A stretch of DNA of 18,551 nucleotides. Origin: an uncultured Eubacteriales bacterium (GTDB taxonomy: Bacteria; Bacillota; Clostridia; Lachnospirales; Bianqueaceae). The stretch covers positions 1 to 18,551 of the forward strand of contig CABUPM010000047.1 of the NCBI GenBank assembly GCA_902493345.1, in the 5' to 3' direction. Below, one piece after another: positions 7,178 to 14,832 of the stretch. The notes beneath the pieces were generated by a model that was given only the letters and a program-made list of their open reading frames with translations, did no database searches and had not been told where the DNA came from. Position 1 is the stretch's first letter; each line of letters opens with the position of its first letter. The position numbers were made by a program, and so were the translations under genes.

Positions 7178-8368
7178 TTATTCAAATGTAATGTCGATGA
7201 CACACACTTCGCTGTTGGTGCCGACACGAAGATTCGGTCCCCACAGCCCCACGCCGGATGTTACGATATTCTGCATGGTTCCCTTTCTCAGGTATCCGCA
7301 GGAATTCTCCCAAAATATAGCCGTTGCAATATTGCCCGGAAACAGCTGCCCATCATGCGTATGCCCGCACAGATCCAGATCCACGCCCGCGTCAGCCAAC
7401 TCCTGCAGCTCCCGCGGCTGATGATCGATCACGATAATCGGTTTGCTCTGGTCCAACCCTTCTACAAGCTCCGTCGGCGTCGCGCGCACGACCCCCGCCT
7501 TTTTCTCCGTACTGTAATCCTGCCGGCCGACTACATAAAAAGCTTGATCAATCAGAACGCTCTGATCCCTCAGCAGCACGATACCGGCGCTCTCTAAAAA
7601 CTCGTCCATCTGTTGATCGCTGGTCTTAGGGAGATTTGGATCCTCCAGAGTAAACCCGCCCAGCGTCGTTTCCGCCACATCATGATTGCCGTAACAGGCA
7701 TATACGCCGTATTTACTCTGAATACTCTGAAACAGTGTACGGATTTCGTCCGGATGATCGATCGCGCCGAAATCATTGTCGTAGATATCTCCGGCCATGA
7801 GCACGATATCCACATTCTCCCGATTGATGATGTCCACCATCGTACGCATCTCATTGACGCCAATATTGTACCCCAGGTGAAGATCCGCGACCAGAGCGAC
7901 CCGCAGATTCTTCAGCTCCCCTGCCTCTTTGTCGATGGTAATCTCATACCGCTCCGTTTCTGTCTGACGCGCATGGATGATTCCATACACATTGATCAGC
8001 CCGGTAAGACATAGGAGAACACACCCGAAGATGACCCGATAGCGCCGCTCATAGGCCTGTGACTTGGGAATCTTTTTTACTTTGAACCAGATCCACTGCA
8101 CGACACGCATCAATATCCATACCTGCACCATATACGCGGCAAATCCCAGCCAGCTGTTGCGCAGCACCATCCAGAATGCCTTCATCTCGCCGTCCGGCGC
8201 GAAATAGGCCAAAATCATGGATATATCAACAAACCAGAATACGATCAGATACAGTACACGCCCCCAGTGCGTCCTGAAAAAGCCGAACGTGCTGCTGATC
8301 CATCGGTAGCTGATGATAAGCAGAACTACGCCCATCATAATATAAACAAACGCATATAGCCAAAACAT
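7178..8368 (-). CDS. Membrane-anchored metallophosphoesterase (YkuE-like)
   Basis: The 396-residue protein has an N-terminal membrane part with helices near 3-20, 38-56, 66-90 and 111-131, then a calcineurin-type phosphoesterase domain from about 150. All metal-binding blocks are present: DLH (162-164), GD (193-194), GNHD (227-230), His316 in DHQP and GHTHDGQ (335-341). The two positively charged loops (21-37 and 96-111) should be cytoplasmic, which places the catalytic domain outside the cell; this is inferred from charge. YkuE-type enzymes hydrolyse phosphodiester bonds in lipid or nucleotide substrates; the substrate here is unknown. It follows the GH28 gene after 28 bp. The ribosome site is weak (GAGGGAG close to the ATG), so expression may depend on coupling to the gene before it. 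Confidence 0.9.
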   Translation of the reverse strand: MFWLYAFVYIMMGVVLLIISYRWISSTFGFFRTHWGRVLYLIVFWFVDISMILAYFAPDGEMKAFWMVLRNSWLGFAAYMVQVWILMRVVQWIWFKVKKIPKSQAYERRYRVIFGCVLLCLTGLINVYGIIHARQTETERYEITIDKEAGELKNLRVALVADLHLGYNIGVNEMRTMVDIINRENVDIVLMAGDIYDNDFGAIDHPDEIRTLFQSIQSKYGVYACYGNHDVAETTLGGFTLEDPNLPKTSDQQMDEFLESAGIVLLRDQSVLIDQAFYVVGRQDYSTEKKAGVVRATPTELVEGLDQSKPIIVIDHQPRELQELADAGVDLDLCGHTHDGQLFPGNIATAIFWENSCGYLRKGTMQNIVTSGVGLWGPNLRVGTNSEVCVIDITFE

Positions 8369-8396
8369 TGCTCCCTCGCCTTTACCTTTTCTTTAT

Positions 8397-9731
8397 TTAT
8401 TCGGCTTCATAGATCCGCGCTTCCCCGACCAGCTCACACTCCTCCAGCTGTGTCAGCTCCGTCCACGCATCCTGCCTCGGCTCGCACCATTGGACCTGGA
8501 TCTTATCCAACTCCAGCTTCCGTACATATTTTGCGTACACGGCCGGAATCTCATGCGCGTAAACGCCTCTGGCCGACGGCTGTTCATCAAAAAATCCCGT
8601 CTCCTGCGTTCCCTGCTTCTTCATTACCATCCGGATGTTCTGCAGCTGCACATCCTCAATCACGCTATTTTCCTCTCCCCGCAGGAAAATACCGGACTCC
8701 GACGTGATCCGCAGATGATCAAAGCTAACGCCGCGAATCTGACCGGCGCTTCCAGTCTGTCCCTTACGGTTGGTCGCGGACAGAAACACCGGCTCACCCT
8801 TGCCCCACCAGTCCGGCGCAAAGCTCCGGCCGCCGGAATTGGCATAGCGCCGTACCGCTCCCGTGATATGATGCACCTGGACATTCTCTATTACGGCTCC
8901 GTCTCTCACCCAGATGCCGATACCGCGGGAGCAGTCCTGCACCACGCAGTCCGACATGATGATATTCCGAATATCTCCATGTGTCTCCGTTCCGATCTTA
9001 AGCGCGGAATCATGAGACGCCAGAACACAGCCTCGAATCAGAATATTCTCACAGGGGCCATACTTCTCCGTGATCGGCTTGGTCGTCTTGATCACTATGG
9101 CATCGTCTCCTGTCGCGATAAAACAGTCCGAGATCACTACATCCTGACAGGAGTCCGGATCGATTCCATCATTATTAGCGCCGCGCATATTATTGAGGAT
9201 CTTAATTCCCTGTACTCTTACCCACCGGCAGCCTGCCATATGCAGCGTCCACAGTGCGGAATCCCGAAAGGTCACGTCCTGCACCGTAAGATTCTCCACA
9301 TCTTCAAAATACGTCAGCCGCGGACGAAATCCCTCCGACACCAGAGGACATTCATGGTATTCTCCATCCGCACCGTCATCATACATCACCTTGCAGCCCT
9401 GTCCGTAGATCTCACCCAGTCCTGTAAGAGCCACATTCTTAGCATGGACCGCGCCCACAAAATATCCGGAATCCTCCACACTGCCATCCGGATGCGGCGT
9501 CAGATGTATATCTTCTTTGTTAAGACTGGCAATCAGTGACGCCCCCTGCTCCAGATGAAGCTCCACTCCATCCTTTAATTCTATCGTTCCGCACAGATAC
9601 TGGCCTGCCGGCACCACAACCCGGCCGCCGCCCGCAGCAGAACATTCATCGACTGCCTTTTGCAGCGCCGGTCCGTCGTTATGGATTCCGTCCGCCCACA
9701 CAGAATACTCTGCGATATTCCACTCTTTCAT
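8397..9731 (-). CDS. GH28 (polygalacturonase-like) glycosidase, cytoplasmic
   Basis: The 444-residue protein has the N-terminal pattern of the right-handed beta-helix pectinase fold (DGIHNDGPALQKAVDE, then GGGRVVVPAGQY) and GH28 active-site blocks: NNDGID (186-191) in place of NTD, and GDD (208-210). The third block, normally GHG, reads SHDSALKIGTE (239-249) with His240 kept but the flanking glycines lost. The fourth block (usually RIK) may be the WVRDG near 274-278. There is no signal peptide, so it should act on imported oligogalacturonides or rhamnogalacturonides rather than on polymer. The ribosome site GAGGT overlaps the stop of the gene before it (gap 9 bp). No sugar transporter or pectin gene is adjacent, which is unusual for this family. 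Fold and family are secure; specificity is not. Confidence 0.88.
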   Translation of the reverse strand: MKEWNIAEYSVWADGIHNDGPALQKAVDECSAAGGGRVVVPAGQYLCGTIELKDGVELHLEQGASLIASLNKEDIHLTPHPDGSVEDSGYFVGAVHAKNVALTGLGEIYGQGCKVMYDDGADGEYHECPLVSEGFRPRLTYFEDVENLTVQDVTFRDSALWTLHMAGCRWVRVQGIKILNNMRGANNDGIDPDSCQDVVISDCFIATGDDAIVIKTTKPITEKYGPCENILIRGCVLASHDSALKIGTETHGDIRNIIMSDCVVQDCSRGIGIWVRDGAVIENVQVHHITGAVRRYANSGGRSFAPDWWGKGEPVFLSATNRKGQTGSAGQIRGVSFDHLRITSESGIFLRGEENSVIEDVQLQNIRMVMKKQGTQETGFFDEQPSARGVYAHEIPAVYAKYVRKLELDKIQVQWCEPRQDAWTELTQLEECELVGEARIYEAE

Positions 9732-9740
9732 GCTGCTACC

Positions 9741-10343
9741 TCAAAACCAGCGGCGCTTCTTCAGCTCCGTATTGTGTTCCTCCATGGTGCGCTTATAGAT
9801 CTTCTTACGGTCAAGCGCATGGATAAATTCCCGGATCAGATCGCTGATCTGCTTTGCTTCTTCTGTGGACACCACACCCATCATCTGATAGCGCTGCTTC
9901 AGGATCTCTCCCTGTTCCTTTTTGATCTGAATAACGAGTCGGGGACGCTTTTTATGCTCCTGTATACCCGTTGTAATAACCTGTCCCCAGGAAATCATTT
10001 CTCCCATATTGTAGATAAAGATACCTTTTTCTGTGATCAGCCAATCCTGCATATTGTAGGGTGTAACCGCAAAAAACAGAAGTGCCAGGAACATGCTCAG
10101 CCATCCGAACAAATTGGTTTCCAAGAACTGTACCTGTCCCTGCGACAAAAACCAGATGATAATACCGGCAACCCCGGCCGCAAGCACACCGCACAGAATC
10201 CGGCATACACGAATCCACCGGCGGTGATCCTCATGCACCACCACCGCATCCGCCTTCAGACGGTTGAACTCACTGCGCGCCGCGATATTTTTCATCATAA
10301 AAAACAAAATTGCCAAAAGCATCACGATCATCAAAAATTCCAT
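9741..10343 (-). CDS. Three-helix membrane protein with cytoplasmic C-terminal domain, unknown function
   Basis: The 200-residue protein has hydrophobic segments at 2-17, 47-67 and 76-94. The basic loop 18-46 should lie inside, which places the C-terminal half in the cytoplasm. That half (99-175) starts DWLITEKGIFIYNMGEMISWGQ and alternates short beta-like strands before an amphipathic helix, resembling bacterial PH-like domains; DUF5673 is a possible match, from memory. The tail (176-200) is strongly basic and ends in KKRRWF. It starts 2 bp after the stop of the DivIVA-like gene, with GGGGAGGAA as ribosome site, and precedes GH28 by 9 bp. The pairing with a DivIVA-like protein hints at a cell-envelope or division role, but this is inference. 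Confidence 0.75.
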   Translation of the reverse strand: MEFLMIVMLLAILFFMMKNIAARSEFNRLKADAVVVHEDHRRWIRVCRILCGVLAAGVAGIIIWFLSQGQVQFLETNLFGWLSMFLALLFFAVTPYNMQDWLITEKGIFIYNMGEMISWGQVITTGIQEHKKRPRLVIQIKKEQGEILKQRYQMMGVVSTEEAKQISDLIREFIHALDRKKIYKRTMEEHNTELKKRRWF

Positions 10344-10345
10344 CT

Positions 10346-10765
10346 TTACAATTCCTCCCCTTGTCTTATGTTTTCTCCGCCGGTCTGTTCAATAATGGCT
10401 CCCAGCTTATCCAAAAGCGCCGGAAACTCCTCTGTCCTTGTGCGTATTAAAAACTGCCGCAGCAGCTCATTGTACTCTCTCTGAAATCCTTCGATCACAT
10501 CCCGCAGCTCCAATGCCTCCGCACGCACTTCCTGCAGCTTCACGAGCATCTCCTGCATCTTCTTTTCCGCTGCCTGATCGGCCTGTGCCAGGATCCTGTC
10601 CGCCCTCTGCCGCGCCGCTTCTTCCTGTTCTGTTATCTCCTGTTCTCTGCGGCGGTATGCCTCCAGTGCTGTGGTCCGTTCCTCCAGCTGCTTCTGCAGA
10701 TCCTCTATCGCCTGATCGACCTCTGCCGGACTGTATCCCTTGCGCACCACTGAAAAACGCTGCAT
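10346..10765 (-). CDS. DivIVA-like coiled-coil protein
   Basis: The 139-residue protein begins MQRFSVVRKGYSPAEVDQAI, matching the DivIVA signature (Phe, then KGY, then EVD) but lacking the first part of the DivIVA membrane-binding domain. Residues 17-108 are an almost unbroken charged coiled coil rich in Glu, Gln, Arg and Ala. DivIVA/GpsB proteins recruit others to curved membrane and division sites; many clostridial paralogues of this short type are uncharacterised. AAGGAGGG lies 5 nt before the ATG, and an extended -10 promoter is upstream. It is the first gene of a five-gene operon. No membrane helix is present. Length and the truncated N terminus make it a paralogue rather than the main DivIVA. 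Confidence 0.8.
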   Translation of the reverse strand: MQRFSVVRKGYSPAEVDQAIEDLQKQLEERTTALEAYRRREQEITEQEEAARQRADRILAQADQAAEKKMQEMLVKLQEVRAEALELRDVIEGFQREYNELLRQFLIRTRTEEFPALLDKLGAIIEQTGGENIRQGEEL

Positions 10766-10797
10766 GCCAGCCCTCCTTCCGCCTACCTGATTTTTTT

Positions 10798-10826
10798 ATT
10801 ATAGCATACTCTCCCTGCCATTTCAA
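10798..10826 (-). promoter_or_regulatory. Extended -10 promoter of the five-gene DivIVA-like operon
   Basis: On the minus strand TTGAAA (10826-10821) and TATAAT (10803-10798) are 17 bp apart, with TGC directly before the -10 (extended -10). The leader is about 25 nt. It is the only clear promoter before 6918, so it likely drives all five genes. Confidence 0.82.
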
Positions 10827-10849
10827 CCCTGCCTTTTTCATTCCTCCCC

Positions 10850-10878
10850 TTGCATTCTTCCGCAAAAAAGGCTACAAT
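10850..10878 (+). promoter_or_regulatory. Promoter of the two-gene unknown operon
   Basis: TTGCAT (10850-10855) and TACAAT (10873-10878) are 17 bp apart, giving a leader of about 25 nt before the GTG at 10911. The -35 hexamer is identical to that of the aldo/keto reductase promoter. It is divergent from the DivIVA-like promoter, with 23 bp between the -35 boxes. Confidence 0.7.
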
Positions 10879-10910
10879 ATTGTCATATCGCCGGCAAAGG
10901 AGGAGAAGAA

Positions 10911-11603
10911 GTGGCGCAGGATGTCTTTTTTCAGGAAACATTGACGCAGGGAGTTTCCCGCATAGAATTTCGCGGCGGTGGCCATCGCGGCCGTTGTTAT
11001 TATAGTGACAAAATCTCCCACGGGCTGGGTGAGGGCACCGTATATCTGATCTTTGCGGCAATGGACGAAATGGGCTTTGAAGAAACTCCGCTCTCCGGAA
11101 CGCAGCTGCTCTTCGGAGATGCTTCCGCCTTTGAAGAATCCGGATATGTCTCCGGTGTTCCGCTGCTTCGTATCGGTGCCGTACTCTATGCTGAGGAAGG
11201 CAGCTTTCGCATCGGTGTCCGTCTCTTGGAAAATACCTCTCTGACAGAACTCAAAATCGCCTGGCGCGCGTCACGCCTGGACCCCAAGGCCCGTCCTTCC
11301 GCTCTGCTGCCGGATACCGTTCTGGAAGAAATTCCGCTGACAGAAGATTTCTCCGTTCCGGAGGATCCTGCCGCCTTCTATATCACCAATGCTCCGCGTG
11401 TTCTCCGAGTCGGAGAATCCTTCGCCTTCCATCTGGCTCTGCCGGAGAGCGGCGGAACACCAGTCTGGTCCGTCTGTGAAAACGGCGGCGGAACAGTAAC
11501 CCAAGACGGTATTTACACCGCCCCTTCCGTTCCCGGAATCTTCGAAGTCCGCGCCGCGCTGAACGATCAGCTTACATCCGTCTATATTATGGTAAAGGAA
11601 TAA
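10911..11603 (+). CDS. Unknown protein with C-terminal Ig-like domain
   Basis: I do not recognise the N-terminal part of this 230-residue protein. Residues 1-120 look beta-rich, with FRGGGHRGRCYYSDK near 20-34. Residues 160-229 resemble a bacterial Ig-like (Big) fold: PVWSV (184-188), then GGGTVTQDGIYTAP (192-205) and PGIFEVRA. This pattern is normal in surface proteins, yet there is no signal peptide or membrane helix. Translation starts at GTG 10911 with AGGAGG (10898-10903) seven bases upstream. The next gene begins 5 bp after its stop, so the two form an operon. The domain is inferred from pattern, not from alignment. Confidence 0.75.
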   Translation: MAQDVFFQETLTQGVSRIEFRGGGHRGRCYYSDKISHGLGEGTVYLIFAAMDEMGFEETPLSGTQLLFGDASAFEESGYVSGVPLLRIGAVLYAEEGSFRIGVRLLENTSLTELKIAWRASRLDPKARPSALLPDTVLEEIPLTEDFSVPEDPAAFYITNAPRVLRVGESFAFHLALPESGGTPVWSVCENGGGTVTQDGIYTAPSVPGIFEVRAALNDQLTSVYIMVKE

Positions 11604-11608
11604 ATATC

Positions 11609-12499
11609 ATGCTGCGATATCTATCGGCCATCGGCCTAAGTGAATACATCAGTCAGAAAAAATTTGACGAATTCCTGCATCGGTGCACAAAGGATCCCCG
11701 GCTACATGCGACTTCCCTAGAGACAAACAACAGCGATGAGCTTCTTGTAGAGGCTTCTGTCGAGATGGATACCTTCGCACTGGTTCTACGCGGTATCAAA
11801 AAAGGGGAACTCATCCGTTTTACCGGTGCGCTCCCCGCAGTGCGTACTTTTCGCAATCAAATGAATCTGAATTTTTGGAGTGCAGAACGCCTCCAATCGG
11901 ACTATCCCGTTATCACCGGAGATGACGTACATTTTGGAAGTCCAGTAGAGATTCTGCTGGGCCGCGTGCATCGGCTTCTTCGTGACCAGTCTAAGCTTCC
12001 TCCGACCATAAATGTCGGTCTATGCGGTCTGTCCTCCTCCGGACAGATCCTTCTGGGCATCGTCCGTACTCCGGAAGACGACGCCGCCTATAAGGAAGAA
12101 GAGGAATGGCGCCGCTCGGTCGCGCGCCGGATTCAGTCCGGAGATCCTCATGCCAAGGATCTCCTGGAAGGGGACGTCTCGGCCATGGAGGAAGAAGTCT
12201 GCTCCCGCCTCAAGAACGAAGACGTCTTCACCATTCTTGAAGGAATGCTGATCCCCGGGGATAAATTCACCCTGGGCTATTACCGGATCCTCGGAACCAT
12301 CCAGAAAATCCATAAAATTCTGAATCCCTACAGTGAGGAATGGGTCTATGAATTTGAACTGGATGTCATGGGCACTCCTTATAATGTCTACATCAACCCA
12401 TTGGATCTCGAAGGCGTGCCCGCTGTCGGCCTGCGTTTTTACGGAACATTGTACCTTGTCGGAGAAATCCTCTGGGACGAAATGCAGCTGCTTTCTTAA
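11609..12499 (+). CDS. Conserved unknown protein, possibly DUF3881 family
   Basis: The 296-residue soluble protein opens MLRYLSAIGLSEYISQKK, which I associate with clostridial DUF3881 proteins, from memory only. No catalytic motif, signal peptide or membrane helix is seen. Residues 155-215 are rich in Glu, Arg and Asp and likely helical; the C-terminal 70 residues look beta-rich (YEFELDVMGTPYNVYINP). AAAGGA overlaps the end of the preceding gene and lies about 9 nt before the ATG. It is the last gene of the plus-strand pair and runs to within 3 bp of the convergent transporter gene with no terminator between. Confidence 0.7.
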   Translation: MLRYLSAIGLSEYISQKKFDEFLHRCTKDPRLHATSLETNNSDELLVEASVEMDTFALVLRGIKKGELIRFTGALPAVRTFRNQMNLNFWSAERLQSDYPVITGDDVHFGSPVEILLGRVHRLLRDQSKLPPTINVGLCGLSSSGQILLGIVRTPEDDAAYKEEEEWRRSVARRIQSGDPHAKDLLEGDVSAMEEEVCSRLKNEDVFTILEGMLIPGDKFTLGYYRILGTIQKIHKILNPYSEEWVYEFELDVMGTPYNVYINPLDLEGVPAVGLRFYGTLYLVGEILWDEMQLLS

Positions 12500-12502
12500 C
12501 CT

Positions 12503-13465
12503 TTAGACTACACCGATGGACCGCAGTAAGAAGATCCCGGTTGTTAGGGTAAACAGCGACATGATGACGGATACAACAATGATGCCAGATGCCAGATCCG
12601 CGTCTCCACCCATCTTTTTCGTGACGATATACACATTGGCCGCGGAAGGAACACCGAATATGACAAACAGCACCAGAACCGCATTGCTGCTGAGTCCCGC
12701 GAGAAGCGCCAACGGAACGATGATCAGCGGCTGCAGAATCAGCCGGAAACAGCATGCCATCAGAACCGCCTTCATGTTGCTTGCAATCGCGGTCACCTTG
12801 GTATTGGCTCCGATGACCAGGAGAGCCAGCGGTGTGGCCAGACTTCCTAAGTAACTCAGAGATTTTTCAACCGCAAACGGAAGCTCAAATCCTGTGTAGG
12901 TTGAAAGGAATGAAAACGGAAGACCCGCCAGAATACCTACAATCATCGGGTTGGTTATGATCTGTTTCAGCACCTCGCCAAAACGGATCTTTTTCCCGGG
13001 ATGATTGGTTATAGTCAGAACAATTACCGCCAGAATATTATACAGGGGCAGAACAAACGCACTCGCAAGCATCGCTTCCGCCGGCAGCGCCGTCGTCCCC
13101 AGGATATTCTGTATCAGAGGAAATCCGATATACACATAGTTGCCGCGGACGGCTCCATGTACAAACGCACCGACCTTGCGCGGCTCCTTGATGACGACCG
13201 CGCCGATCAGCCAGAACAGAATGAAGAAGAAAATCGCGCCGCCTACGGCCAAAAGCAAAAACATAGGCTCAAACGACTGTGTGAAATCCGTCTGCGCCGT
13301 ATCCAAAAACAGCTTGGCCGGAAGGGCCACCTGAAAGATCACCGTATTGGCACAGCTTAGGAAGGATTCGTTTACCACGTCTTTTTTCCGCAGAAAGTAT
13401 CCTAAGATCATCAAAATGAACAGTGGCAGCGATACATTCAGACTAAAGATAAAATTCGATAACAT
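12503..13465 (-). CDS. AEC-family transporter (auxin efflux carrier/malate permease type)
   Basis: The 320-residue protein has about ten hydrophobic segments in two halves, split by the charged stretch NHPGKKIRFGEV (154-165). Family marks are TNPMIVGILAGLPF (171-184) and, in the second half, GVPSAANVYI followed by GGDADLASGI (271-295). Members move malate, malonate or other small organic anions, usually with a cation; some export. The start lies 9 bp after the stop of the ABC ATPase gene and its ribosome site AAGGAAGG is inside that gene, which puts it in the same operon. The substrate is not readable. Co-transcription with a NitT/TauT-type importer is the unusual feature. Confidence 0.92.
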   Translation of the reverse strand: MLSNFIFSLNVSLPLFILMILGYFLRKKDVVNESFLSCANTVIFQVALPAKLFLDTAQTDFTQSFEPMFLLLAVGGAIFFFILFWLIGAVVIKEPRKVGAFVHGAVRGNYVYIGFPLIQNILGTTALPAEAMLASAFVLPLYNILAVIVLTITNHPGKKIRFGEVLKQIITNPMIVGILAGLPFSFLSTYTGFELPFAVEKSLSYLGSLATPLALLVIGANTKVTAIASNMKAVLMACCFRLILQPLIIVPLALLAGLSSNAVLVLFVIFGVPSAANVYIVTKKMGGDADLASGIIVVSVIMSLFTLTTGIFLLRSIGVV

Positions 13466-13474
13466 TTTGTCTTT

Positions 13475-14062
13475 TTACCTTCCTTTCTCTTCCAATTGAA
13501 GAATCTCTCCGTCAAGCGCTTCCGCGTCTTCTATCTGATGTGTAATGATGACCGCGGTCTTACCTCGCAGGATCTCCCGAATCCACCGGGCGGTCCTCTT
13601 TTTTGTTTCCGCGTCCAGGCCGTTAAACGGCTCATCCAACAGATACAACTGCCTTGAAACCGCTAAGGCTCGGATCAGCGCCGCTCTTCGGCGCATTCCG
13701 CCGGACAGCTCCGCCGGATATCTCCCTGCTTCTTCTTGAAGCCCCAGAGCCGTCAGCATTCTCAGAATCTCTTCTTTTGTACGCTCGGGCGCGCAAACCG
13801 CGATATTCTCCAAAATGCTGAATTGCGGGAATAACCGATCCTCCTGAAATAAAACGCCGGCTCCGTCTTCCGGGATCCCTGTAACCTGTCCTCTCTGCGG
13901 TTTTTCCAATCCGGATATCAGTCGGAAAACCGTTGTTTTTCCAATACCGGAAGGCCCCATAAGAATGGTTGTCCGTCCCGCGGGAAAGGTTAGGGATACA
14001 TTCTCCAGTACCGTACGGTCTTCATAGGAGAACCATACATTCTGCAGCTTCAGATCGGTCAT
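13475..14062 (-). CDS. Short ABC transporter ATPase (NitT/TauT type)
   Basis: The 195-residue ATPase carries Walker A GPSGIGKT (36-43), Q-loop Gln73, signature LSGGM (119-123), Walker B LYLLDEP (139-145, Glu144) and switch His175. It belongs to the SsuB/TauB class but is about 50 residues shorter, lacking the C-terminal part that follows the switch region in most members. All catalytic motifs remain, so it is a compact enzyme, not a broken gene. Its ATG overlaps the permease stop in ATGA (14059-14062), so translation is coupled. Confidence 0.92.
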   Translation of the reverse strand: MTDLKLQNVWFSYEDRTVLENVSLTFPAGRTTILMGPSGIGKTTVFRLISGLEKPQRGQVTGIPEDGAGVLFQEDRLFPQFSILENIAVCAPERTKEEILRMLTALGLQEEAGRYPAELSGGMRRRAALIRALAVSRQLYLLDEPFNGLDAETKKRTARWIREILRGKTAVIITHQIEDAEALDGEILQLEEKGR

Positions 14063-14832
14063 TTGCGCCCCCTCTGTCTTCCCAGCCTGTCCAGAAGCAT
14101 CCCGAACAGTTTCTCAAAACAGACAGACAGCAGAATCACAACTGCCGTCCATGCAAACATATCCGCCGTCTCCAGTGTCACTTTCGCATCGTACAGCCTT
14201 TTTCCGATAAATCCAATCGGCGTCACAATCACTTCCGCCGCGATTCCTGACTTCCAGGCAAACCCCAGGGCTACCTTGCAGGCAGAACGCAAAAACGGCA
14301 AAACCGCCGGCATATATACATACCGCAGTTTTTTTCTTCTGGAAAAATGAAATACATACGCGACCTCCAGCAGTCCGCGGTCGGTTTCGTAGATTCCCTG
14401 ATCCACGTTGGACCAGACCATCGGAAGAACCATCAGCAGTGAAATAAAAACGGACAGCCTGCCGGAAGGAATCCAGAGCAGCGTCAATATGATAAAAGAC
14501 GCGACCGGCGTTGCCTTGATCAGATTCATGGGAATCCGGACAAGCTCATAGAACATGGCGTGTCCGCTGGTCAGGATCCCCAGCAGGATCCCCAGCAATA
14601 CGCCCCCCGCAAACCCGGTCAGAATACCAAAACAGGAGCGCCCTACCGTCATCCAAAATTCCCCTGTGACGATCAGCTCTCCCAGTCTTGTCAGAACTGT
14701 CCGGGGAGAGGATAACAACAGATCCTCTCCCACGAACCAATACATTCCCTGCCAGATCAGCAGCCACAACAGGACTGCCGCCCATCTCTGAACTCTCTTA
14801 TTCCGCACTGCCCTGATAATACAGGTCTTCAT
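14059..14832 (-). CDS. ABC transporter permease (NitT/TauT type)
   Basis: The 257-residue membrane protein is of the TauC/SsuC permease family. Helices lie near 17-34, 64-88, 108-122, 127-145, 185-205 and 225-245. The EAA loop is around 155-180 (EVAYVFHFSRRKKLRYVYMP), followed by the family stretch GFAWKSGIAAEV (190-201). The gene overlaps the end of the lipoprotein gene by 35 bp. ATG 14832 is supported by AGGAGG 11 nt upstream, slightly far; a GTG at 14808 is an alternative but has only a weak site. It feeds the short ATPase gene through a 4-bp overlap. Confidence 0.92.
   Translation of the reverse strand: MKTCIIRAVRNKRVQRWAAVLLWLLIWQGMYWFVGEDLLLSSPRTVLTRLGELIVTGEFWMTVGRSCFGILTGFAGGVLLGILLGILTSGHAMFYELVRIPMNLIKATPVASFIILTLLWIPSGRLSVFISLLMVLPMVWSNVDQGIYETDRGLLEVAYVFHFSRRKKLRYVYMPAVLPFLRSACKVALGFAWKSGIAAEVIVTPIGFIGKRLYDAKVTLETADMFAWTAVVILLSVCFEKLFGMLLDRLGRQRGRK

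Noticed and set aside
8490..9539. 349-codon plus-strand open frame
   Set aside because: Antisense to the GH28 gene, whose motifs are intact; the His/Arg/Ile-rich translation resembles no family.
9660..10484. 274-codon plus-strand open frame
   Set aside because: Antisense across three minus-strand genes of the DivIVA-like operon, without a ribosome site or promoter.
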